Positions 17,049-22,968 of a stretch of 26,216 bases of DNA are shown here, in pieces. The notes under the pieces are model-generated. The model was not told the origin of the DNA. It ran no database searches and saw nothing but the letters and a program-made list of their open reading frames with translations. The stretch's first letter is position 1. Every line of letters starts with the position of its first letter. The stretch comes from a virus. Made by a program: the position numbers and the translations under genes. Location of the stretch: positions 1 through 26,216 of IMG/VR virus record IMGVR_UViG_3300013286_000049. One strand, 5' to 3'.

Positions 17049-17486
17049 ATGTGCTGGTATTATCAAGACAACATCATAACTCAACTGCCACCGGACTGTG
17101 TGGGTTTCGTGTACATCATAACCAACACAGTCACTGGGCGCAAGTATATAGGCAAAAAGCTGGCAAGATTCAGCAGAACCACCACCAAGATGGTTCAGTT
17201 GAAAAACGGCACCAAGAAAAAAAAGCGCATTCGCAGCAAAATTGATTCTGATTGGCCCACCTATTATGGGTCATCACCTGAGCTAACGGAAGACGTTTCC
17301 CGCATGGGGCAGGATCAGTTTCGCAGAGAAATACTTTTTTACTGTGCCAGCAAGGCAGAAACTTCATACGTAGAGGCACGGGAACAGTTCAGTCGCAGAG
17401 TGCTGGAATCAGATGACTACTACAATGGTCACATACAGGTTCGAGTGCATGGTTCCCACATCAAAGGCCGCATACTCAAGAGCTAA
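17049..17486 (+). CDS. GIY-YIG nuclease-domain protein (145 aa)
   Basis: The N-terminal half holds a GIY-YIG-type signature: CVGFVYIITNTVTGRKYIGK (residues about 17-36; VYI then YIG at the usual spacing). A Lys/Arg-rich insert follows (NGTKKKKRIRSKIDSD), then WPTYYGSSPEL, a phrase common in GIY-YIG homing-type nucleases. KAETSYVEAREQFSRRVLES supplies a candidate helix with the metal-binding Glu, and the end is DDYYNGHIQVRVHGS. The family cleaves DNA. In T4, relatives are the Seg homing endonucleases. Here the stable place in a packed operon behind gp46 makes a resident recombination or repair nuclease as likely as a homing enzyme. The ribosome site is weak (TAAAG). It is the last gene before a 441-bp gap. 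Confidence 0.75.
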   Translation: MCWYYQDNIITQLPPDCVGFVYIITNTVTGRKYIGKKLARFSRTTTKMVQLKNGTKKKKRIRSKIDSDWPTYYGSSPELTEDVSRMGQDQFRREILFYCASKAETSYVEAREQFSRRVLESDDYYNGHIQVRVHGSHIKGRILKS

Positions 17487-17784
17487 CAGCTAGCGCAGGC
17501 CAACATCGTGCGCTCTAGACCTGGATCCAGGATCACAGGGACGGAACCTTGCCGGCTCAGCAAGTACTCAACCACTATCCTTGACAGGACGCTGATGGCA
17601 AAATCCTTGCTGTTTGGTTGTTTGAATATATTCTCAAGGAAAAAGAGGGTAACCAACCCACGGCGCAGTGTGCGACAATATGCTCACTGTGTCCCGCCGT
17701 CGTGATCAAGACTGAGCTCGAAGTACCGGATGACCGCTTCTGTAATGCTTTAATATTGTGTGACATGTTCAACTCAGATAATGT

Positions 17785-17808
17785 CACTTGGCCCGCTAGG
17801 GCCAAGTG
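17785..17808. repeat. Perfect inverted repeat CACTTGGCCC-GCTA-GGGCCAAGTG
   Basis: Ten-base arms (17785-17794 and 17799-17808) with a 4-nt loop GCTA form a GC-rich hairpin on either strand. No run of T follows on the plus strand and no matching run of A precedes it, so it is not a standard intrinsic terminator. It could be an RNA structural element, a protein-binding site or a processing signal between modules. Confidence 0.7.
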
Positions 17809-17834
17809 TGACTGAACAATCTAGATAATATCGC

Positions 17835-17847
17835 AACGCTTCGCGTT
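17835..17847. repeat. Small hairpin AACGC-TTC-GCGTT
   Basis: Five-base perfect arms with a 3-nt loop. It contains CGCTTCGCG and belongs to the GCTTC/GAAGC-type palindromic cluster that continues at 17863-17880 (TTCGAGCGCAAGCGAA). Confidence 0.45.
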
Positions 17848-17883
17848 AACACTGCACAGTAAGTTCGAGCGCAAGCGAAGAAC

Positions 17884-17903
17884 AGAAGAACTCATGTTCT
17901 TCT
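17884..17903. repeat. Perfect hairpin AGAAGAAC-TCAT-GTTCTTCT
   Basis: Eight-base perfect arms with a 4-nt loop lie 12 nt before the late-type box at 17915. No T-run follows. Placement just upstream of a late box could matter for promoter access or for ending transcripts arriving from the recombination operon. Confidence 0.6.
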
Positions 17904-17914
17904 ACCAAGTGCCT

Positions 17915-17922
17915 GCTAAATA
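17915..17922 (+). promoter_or_regulatory. Late-type promoter box GCTAAATA before the 414-aa gene
   Basis: The box reads GCTAAATATC, 6 of 8 matches to TATAAATA, with the same CTAAATAT core as the gp48 element. With T4 spacing the start would fall at 17928, exactly the A of the gene's ATG. That would make a leaderless transcript; no ribosome site is visible before the ATG. Confidence 0.45.
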
Positions 17923-17927
17923 TCTAC

Positions 17928-19172
17928 ATGAAAGTGCATGAAATAATCTCATTGAATGAAACTATAGCTGGAGCAATAAGCGGTGCCATGGGCTCAGTGG
18001 CCAAGGGCATTGAACGAGTCAAGAATCCTTCCAAACTGTTCAAGACAGCTGAAAGCACTCTCAAAGACAAAGTGGCTGATGAAATTGCCACTATTGCCAG
18101 CAGTGACAACATATCATATGCCGAGGCGGCAGCCAAATACATTACCAAGCACAAGGTGGATGTGGACACCCAAGTGGCGCGACTTCGAACCACACGGGAC
18201 TATCGTGACATGCCTGAGGATCAATTGCGCAAAGTTGCCATGGACTTGAGGGGCATTGACCCTAAACAACTGGATCCTGCATTTGTGAACAGCGCATTGG
18301 GACGCACACAGCGCGGCGCACTGATCAAGGCAGTGGGCATGGCGGATGTGTCAGCGTGGAGGTTTGCTGGCAATGCAGTGAAACTGGGACTGAACGGCTA
18401 CGGATTTTATATTGGATTCATGGAGCCGTGGAATCAGTTTTCCAAAACCATGAACGGCTATGGTGAACAACTGAGAGCTGGCAAGCTTCAAGGAGGCGAA
18501 GCACAATATAATTTTTTAATGAATCAAGAACTGACTGTGCTGCTGGCTGCATGGGGCACTCAGTTGGCAGCTGGCGCCTTCCTCAAGGGCGTGGCCAATA
18601 AACTCTCGCCTGGTGAGAAAAAGATGGGCTTTTTACTGCGCAAAGAAAACCCCAAATTTGATCTAGTGACAGCTGCGGGTTTGCAGGTGGTTAGAACTTG
18701 GCTAAACAATGGCGAAAATACGAGTGCATTGGCTGGTCTTCTGTTGACTGACATTTTGGGACGAGAACAACCCATTGCACAATACATAGGGCAGTTGGTG
18801 GCGCCCATGCTGAGTGTGATTAGATCATTCACCGGTCCATCTGTGCTGGGCGTAAATGTGCCAGCCGCCAGTGGTGCTGATGCAAAAAATGACAAATCAA
18901 CAGTTACACCTGTAGCTCAAGGTGCTGGCAGTGGCACTAGTGCGGCAAAACCAGCCAGCGGCAATGCCCAAGTGGATGCTACCAGTCCGGCCGCACCTGC
19001 TGGTCAGTCCAACGGCGCCCCCATTACAGCCAGTGACTATCACTATCGTTGGGCCGCTGATCCTGACATACGAAATTGGGTGCAAGACCCAGTACACTCG
19101 GATAGATTGTTGGATCCCAACTCTGGCAATGACATTGCAAAACCACCTGGTTGGAAACCTGCCAAGAAATAA
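17928..19172 (+). CDS. Unknown 414-aa protein, probable virion or late protein
   Basis: I do not recognise the family. The N-terminus MKVHEIISLNETIAGAISGA has the MKxxEI opening I have seen on several virion-associated proteins of environmental phages. Lys-rich helical segments and YAEAAAKYITKHKVDVD follow. A mid-region has small-residue, weakly hydrophobic helices (LTVLLAAWGTQLAAGAFLKG, about 205-224; GLLLTDILG about 270) that could contact membrane. From about 310 to 365 it is a low-complexity Ala/Ser/Gly/Pro linker. The C-terminus has YHYRWAADPDIRNWVQDPVH and ends in lysines. A linker plus terminal module and a late-type box point to a structural or ejected protein, but this is inference. 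Its stop abuts the stop of the convergent gp51-position gene with no spacer. Confidence 0.75.
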   Translation: MKVHEIISLNETIAGAISGAMGSVAKGIERVKNPSKLFKTAESTLKDKVADEIATIASSDNISYAEAAAKYITKHKVDVDTQVARLRTTRDYRDMPEDQLRKVAMDLRGIDPKQLDPAFVNSALGRTQRGALIKAVGMADVSAWRFAGNAVKLGLNGYGFYIGFMEPWNQFSKTMNGYGEQLRAGKLQGGEAQYNFLMNQELTVLLAAWGTQLAAGAFLKGVANKLSPGEKKMGFLLRKENPKFDLVTAAGLQVVRTWLNNGENTSALAGLLLTDILGREQPIAQYIGQLVAPMLSVIRSFTGPSVLGVNVPAASGADAKNDKSTVTPVAQGAGSGTSAAKPASGNAQVDATSPAAPAGQSNGAPITASDYHYRWAADPDIRNWVQDPVHSDRLLDPNSGNDIAKPPGWKPAKK

Positions 19173-19466
19173 TCACAGTAAAGGCAGTCCTGTGACTTTC
19201 ACAGTCTCAAGATTTTCCTTTATGATGTTGTAGATCATTTCTCTGTCTTCATGGCTGTAGTTGTACAGCAAATCGTTGACTGATATGCCACCTCGCATGT
19301 ACCACGAAATTCTAAACAGCTCTTCTTTGAATGATTTTGTTTCACTTTCCAGCCTAACCAGTTTTTCTTCAATGACCTCTGAGGTCAAACCAATTAGGCT
19401 ACCCCGAAAAAATTTGACTGATCCAGTTCTACACGCAGTTGAGATTCGTGTTGGCAGTTGGTGCAC
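19173..19466 (-). CDS. gp51-position ORF, likely made as a -1 frameshift extension of gp26
   Basis: This frame overlaps the 3' end of gp26 by 73 nt in the -1 frame. The protein-like part starts only after the overlap: FFRGSLIGLTSEVIEEKLVR, ETKSFKEELFRISWYMRGGI, NDLLYNYSHEDREMIYNIIK, ENLETVKVTGLPLL. Before that the reading (HQLPTRISTACRTGS) looks like a by-product of the gp26 zinc-motif codons. A slippery A-AAT-TTT at 19415-19409 would join the frames, giving a 349-aa gp26 fusion (271 + 78 residues). A separate start (GTG at 19466 or a TTG inside) is possible but has poor signals. In T4 gene 51 (hub assembly catalyst) follows 26, so position suggests that role. It could equally be viewed as the second half of a tail-assembly chaperone. 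Confidence 0.7.
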   Translation of the reverse strand: MHQLPTRISTACRTGSVKFFRGSLIGLTSEVIEEKLVRLESETKSFKEELFRISWYMRGGISVNDLLYNYSHEDREMIYNIIKENLETVKVTGLPLL

Positions 19467-20221
19467 TGAACCTTAAATGCGGGTACACGCCATAGCTCTC
19501 GATTTTTTTCTATATGATTCGAAATGGCATCAAACACAGTTTTTTCGCAGTTGTGCATCCATTCCTGTATGAAACTTTTTTCTGTAACAGTTTGGGTGCC
19601 AATCTCCACACTTTCCACGCTGGCCACATAGATGTCATTGCGCACCTGCGCCAGATCTCTAAACAGCACATTTATGATATTTTGTTTTTCCGTGTCGTTG
19701 GTAACAGCATCCACTTGACTCATTTGCTGTTGCAGTTGGAAATTTTTGAGATTGGCCTGGGTGCTTTCTTTGTATGTCAAAGGTCTAAGATTGATAACCA
19801 TGTCGTGCAACACAATTTTGTTGTTGTATGTCATTTTTTTAAAATGATCTATCACGGTACCTAAATCCACTTCATATTCATTTTCTGTATTACATGCCGG
19901 GCAGGCATTGTCCAAGCTCATCTTGTTGCCAAATGTGGCCACACGCATGGCGGTGAAAATCAGCGTGGTGTCCAATATGCTGAGATCCCATGCGTCCTTG
20001 ATAGCACTGCAACAGCTTTGAATCACTTTGACTGAACTTTCTCCGCTCAGCAATGCATCTGGAGTTTTCAGTATGATCTCGTCCATGCCTGTCATGGCAC
20101 ACACGGGTATGCTGGTCACATCACCCTGTATGGTGCCCGGCTTGTTGTACACGCCCTGGCTGGGCAAGCTGATAAAGATCTTGGGCTGTCTAAAATACTG
20201 TTGAAGGGGATTTTGTGGCAT
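19394..20221 (-). CDS. gp26: Baseplate hub assembly protein gp26 (T4 baseplate protein family)
   Basis: The 275-aa product begins MPQNPLQQYFRQPKIFISLP and matches the gp26-type family: PVCAMTGMDEIILKTPDALL, SGESSVKVIQSCCSAIKDAW, and two CxxC pairs, CPAC (107-110) and CTNC (253-256), likely a split zinc site. The C-terminal half has LRPLTYKESTQANLKNFQLQ and SFIQEWMHNCEKTVFDAISN. T4 gp26 (208 aa) is needed for hub assembly. A late promoter (20251-20258) gives a 24-nt leader with GGAG 6 nt before the ATG. The gene ends NFFGVA, immediately after a slippery sequence, and the -1 frame continues with conserved-looking protein. With the tape-measure candidate next door this resembles a G/G-T chaperone arrangement. 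Confidence 0.85.
   Translation of the reverse strand: MPQNPLQQYFRQPKIFISLPSQGVYNKPGTIQGDVTSIPVCAMTGMDEIILKTPDALLSGESSVKVIQSCCSAIKDAWDLSILDTTLIFTAMRVATFGNKMSLDNACPACNTENEYEVDLGTVIDHFKKMTYNNKIVLHDMVINLRPLTYKESTQANLKNFQLQQQMSQVDAVTNDTEKQNIINVLFRDLAQVRNDIYVASVESVEIGTQTVTEKSFIQEWMHNCEKTVFDAISNHIEKNRELWRVPAFKVQCTNCQHESQLRVELDQSNFFGVA
19409..19415 (-). promoter_or_regulatory. Candidate -1 frameshift heptamer A-AAT-TTT
   Basis: In the gp26 frame the codons are TCA AAT TTT TTC GGG. The heptamer A AAT TTT fits the X-XXY-YYZ rule for simultaneous -1 slippage, entering the frame AAA TTT TTT CGG GGT. It lies 12 nt before the gp26 stop. Downstream, GGGGT/ACCTC can pair (with one G-U), and TGACCTC-A-GAGGTCA (19387-19373) is a perfect inverted repeat 21 nt after the heptamer; either could help slippage. 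Confidence 0.6.
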
Positions 20222-20232
20222 TACTATCTCCA

Positions 20233-20240
20233 GATAAATA
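20233..20240 (+). promoter_or_regulatory. Late promoter of the tape-measure candidate (GATAAATA)
   Basis: The box reads GATAAATATC, 7 of 8 matches to TATAAATA. The predicted start is at 20246, giving a 38-nt leader before the ATG at 20284 with a weak CGGA ribosome site. It faces the minus-strand box at 20251-20258. Confidence 0.65.
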
Positions 20241-20250
20241 TCACGTGCAG

Positions 20251-20258
20251 TATTTATA
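20251..20258 (-). promoter_or_regulatory. Late promoter of gp26 (TATAAATA, perfect)
   Basis: On the minus strand the sequence is TATAAATAC, an exact match to the T4 late consensus. The predicted start is at 20245, one base from the plus-strand start predicted for the opposite promoter. GGAG at 20231-20228 precedes the gp26 ATG. Confidence 0.8.
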
Positions 20259-20283
20259 TACGCACATTCTAACGGAATTTTTT

Positions 20284-22968
20284 ATGGCAGATCAGTCAAT
20301 TATAGATGCAATCACTGAAGGTTTCAGGCAGGTAATGAAATTGACCGGCGGTAATAGTGTTGGCTCGGGCAATGCAACGGGCGGAAACAGCAAGCCTTTC
20401 CAAGACAGCGGCGCTATCGATAAATTAATGAAGGCAGCGGACAATACAGGACAAGCTCTTGGACCGCTGTATTTTGGATTTATAAAACTAACAACGGGTG
20501 TGGACGCTACCACTACTGCCCTGACTGGCATGAAAGACTTTGCCTCCAAGTTTCCTGTATTGGGGGGCATGACGGGACAAGCTATCGAAGCCTTAGTCAA
20601 GTCAAGAGATGATCTCAACAAGGCCATGTCCGAGGCAGGAGTAGGCAACAATGATCTTGGTAGATTTATCAGAATGAGCGGCGAGGCGGGTTTGACCACA
20701 AAAGAATTTGCAGACTTTGCAAAAACTGGTGGACAAGCAATAGCAGGACTTAGCAGCAGTGCCAACAAAAATGCAGAAGCATTCAGCAAAGTACAAAAAG
20801 AACTGATAAACAATCCCGCTGGACAAGAGCTAATGAGGGCTGGGGTCGGAGCCAAAGAACTAGCAGAATACACAGCACTCAGTGTTGCCATGGGAAGAAA
20901 TAGGGATGTCAGTACTCAAAGAGGACAACAACAGTTGGCAACTAGTGTTGCCCTGCTTGGTAGAGAAATAGATAACACAGCTAGAATGACAGGACAGAGC
21001 AGAGAAGAAATAGCCAAAGATCTCAAAGCCCGTGCTCAGTCAGCTGACGGCATAATGTCGATGCAGGATCTTGATGAAGAGCAGCAGGAAAACATGAAAG
21101 AATTCAATGCCTCTGCTAGCAAACTGGGTCCAGCCATGCAGGATCTTTTGCAAGAAAATCTTACCAAGGGTGCTGTGACCAGTGAAAAAGGCAGGGCTCT
21201 TTTGACCATGTATGGTACTGCGGGAGAAGAGTTGCTTCAGGCACAACAAGCAGCGTTGAATGCAAGAACTCCTGCAGATAAAGCCGCAGCTCAAGCGCAA
21301 CTTGACAAAGCACAGGCTGATGTGATGGCATTTCAAGCCAGTAGAGACTTTGCTAAGAACTACAAAAGCATGACCGACGATCAACGAGCCGTTGTTGGAC
21401 CAACCATTGTGGCACAAAATGCCTTTGCGCAGAATCTCAAAAAGGCTGCCCAAGAAACTGGTAGCTATGAGGCCGGCATGGCCAAGATGAAAGATGAAGC
21501 TAGCAAAGGTAGACTTGGACTGAAAGAAGATGGCACACGCGACGAAGGTCAAGAATTGAATAGAGGCTTGAATGAAGCCAACATTAGAAGCACTATAAGC
21601 ATGGGTGCATTGGCTGGCAAAGTGGAAGAAGTCAATCTAGCATTTGGAAAAAGTCCAGAAGCCATTAATGCATTTAACAAAGCATTGGGATATGTAGGAG
21701 CTGCGAATGAAAATATGGAGGGCAGGAAGCAAAGTTTCAACAAGACTCCTGAAAAAGTTACTAGTATAGTATCTAACATGCTTACTGGTACAGACACACC
21801 ACCCACAGCAAGCCCAAGCAACGATAAAAATATGCAAAAGACTCCTGAGGGTAGATACAAGCCAGCACCCAAAAAAGAAGACGGCGGTGTAGTACCTGGC
21901 ACTGACAGCGGCACCACTATCACCGTTGGAGAAAAAGGCAAACCAGAAGCAATATTGCCTCTGGACAAACTGCAAACCATGATGGGCGGCATCACTACTC
22001 AAATCAGTTCCGCCACTACACCAGCTGGCGGTTCATCTGTGAGTGCCTTGGACAACAAGCAATACTTAGAACAATGGAAAAAGAATTACGAAGAACAAAC
22101 TGTAGTGATGATTGGCACAGAAAAGCAGCAGGCCCAACAGGATATACAGTATGCTCAAGAAAGAATCAATTCCAAATCCGCAAAAATAAAAGAGTTGGAA
22201 GATATCAAGGCCACTAGAGAGCTGACCGAGGACGAACAAAGGCAGTTGAGATTGTCTCAAAGAGGCAAAGCCAGAGCTGAACAGAATCTAGCCAGCGATC
22301 AAGCTAGATTGTCTGTGCTTGAACTTATTGACAAAAGCGGACTGGCCAATCAGGCCAACATGGCGGAAAAGTTTATTGCAGGACAAGCTGACACCAAAGA
22401 AGCACAGGAAACAGCTATGAAACTGACAACCGAAGGAGCTTCTGAAATACTTAAAATTAACGGCAAAATAATGGATCCATCTGGACCTGAAGCTAAGGAA
22501 GTCATGGCCAAAATGTCAGTATCTAAGGCTGAGATTGATAAAGTCATGGCAGACACCATGGGCATTAAAGCCAGTGCTCCTTCGGACAGCAAAGCCAGTG
22601 TCACCGCAACAGGAGGACTGGGTGGCTATGACATGTTCAATCCAGTGATCAAGGATCAGCAGGCCGCAGACGAACAAAAAGCTAAGAGGGCTGCTCAAAA
22701 AGCTGATTTGGTCAAGAAAGAAGCCGCAGAGAAAAGTGATGCTGACGCATTTGATCGCTTGACTGTAAAACCCAAAACCGAAAACAAACAGGCAGAGTCT
22801 ACTGCCAGCCCTGCTCGCGCGGCAGAAACCACTCTAAAAGATCTCAATGACCAGCTGATTGCCTTAAATAAACAAATGGTACAACTAATAAATCACAATG
22901 CAGAAATCGTGGATCACACCAAGACTTCCGCTAGAAAAGAACCAGCTGGCTACCGAAAGGGACTTTAA
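20284..22968 (+). CDS. Tape-measure protein candidate (894 aa)
   Basis: The product begins MADQSIIDAITEGFRQVMKL. It is largely helical, Ala/Lys/Gln-rich, with few aromatics. Around residues 533-560 stands GGVVPGTDSGTTITVGEKGK then PEAILPLDKL. This is close to the G-G-x-V-x-G...VGE-x-G-PEA-x-x-PL signature near the C-terminal part of many tail tape-measure proteins. A coiled coil follows at about 600-685 (KQQAQQDIQYAQERINSKSA, then KIKELEDIKA). Before residue 120 there are small-residue hydrophobic segments. In T4 the tape measure is gp29 (590 aa); this would be a longer counterpart. Chaperone-like gp26 lies divergently next door, which supports the call. The ATG at 20284 is chosen over a TTG at 20215 that would read through both late promoters. 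The gp20 ATG follows its stop directly. Confidence 0.68.
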   Translation: MADQSIIDAITEGFRQVMKLTGGNSVGSGNATGGNSKPFQDSGAIDKLMKAADNTGQALGPLYFGFIKLTTGVDATTTALTGMKDFASKFPVLGGMTGQAIEALVKSRDDLNKAMSEAGVGNNDLGRFIRMSGEAGLTTKEFADFAKTGGQAIAGLSSSANKNAEAFSKVQKELINNPAGQELMRAGVGAKELAEYTALSVAMGRNRDVSTQRGQQQLATSVALLGREIDNTARMTGQSREEIAKDLKARAQSADGIMSMQDLDEEQQENMKEFNASASKLGPAMQDLLQENLTKGAVTSEKGRALLTMYGTAGEELLQAQQAALNARTPADKAAAQAQLDKAQADVMAFQASRDFAKNYKSMTDDQRAVVGPTIVAQNAFAQNLKKAAQETGSYEAGMAKMKDEASKGRLGLKEDGTRDEGQELNRGLNEANIRSTISMGALAGKVEEVNLAFGKSPEAINAFNKALGYVGAANENMEGRKQSFNKTPEKVTSIVSNMLTGTDTPPTASPSNDKNMQKTPEGRYKPAPKKEDGGVVPGTDSGTTITVGEKGKPEAILPLDKLQTMMGGITTQISSATTPAGGSSVSALDNKQYLEQWKKNYEEQTVVMIGTEKQQAQQDIQYAQERINSKSAKIKELEDIKATRELTEDEQRQLRLSQRGKARAEQNLASDQARLSVLELIDKSGLANQANMAEKFIAGQADTKEAQETAMKLTTEGASEILKINGKIMDPSGPEAKEVMAKMSVSKAEIDKVMADTMGIKASAPSDSKASVTATGGLGGYDMFNPVIKDQQAADEQKAKRAAQKADLVKKEAAEKSDADAFDRLTVKPKTENKQAESTASPARAAETTLKDLNDQLIALNKQMVQLINHNAEIVDHTKTSARKEPAGYRKGL

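Larger units (their letters stand above)
17487..17927. other. 441-bp gap with hairpins and no convincing gene
   Basis: This is the only long stretch without a clear gene. It holds the palindrome CTGGATCCAG (17521-17530), a 10-bp perfect hairpin (17785-17808), a 5-bp hairpin with TTC loop (17835-17847), a GCAA-loop hairpin-like segment (about 17863-17883), an 8-bp hairpin (17884-17903) and a late-type box (17915-17922). A plus-strand frame is open at 17585-17815 with Cys-rich coding (QCATICSLCP, later PDDRFCNALILCDMF). It would continue upstream to 17519 but for a TGA at 17582, and has only a weak TTG start; it could be a decayed gene. A 36-codon frame from ATG 17595, after AGGAC, is another weak candidate. 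I annotate neither as a gene. Confidence 0.6.

Noticed and set aside
17582-17584. Possible recoded TGA joining 17519-17581 to 17585-17815
   Set aside because: TGA is used as a normal stop by several genes here (for example gp46 and gp47), so genome-wide reassignment is excluded. A single readthrough event cannot be supported without homologs.
17756-17782. Sigma70-like promoter TTGTGT...GATAAT in the gap
   Set aside because: The spacer is only 15 bp and both boxes are poor.
17785-17808. Hairpin as a Rho-independent terminator for the recombination operon
   Set aside because: No T-run follows the stem on the plus strand.
17618-17815. Cys-rich 65-codon frame with TTG start
   Set aside because: There is no ribosome site, no family is recognised, and the opposite strand is also open; kept only as a possible decayed gene in the gap.
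17863-17883. tRNA-like T-arm word AGTTCGAGC
   Set aside because: The flanking bases do not form the 5-bp T-stem, and there is no acceptor or anticodon arm.
20215-20283. Longer TTG start for the tape-measure candidate
   Set aside because: It would place both late promoters and their predicted starts inside the coding region; ATG 20284 is consistent with the leader.
19467-20890. Rightward frames over gp26 and leftward frames over the tape-measure gene
   Set aside because: They are antisense to strongly supported genes, without ribosome sites or recognisable protein features.
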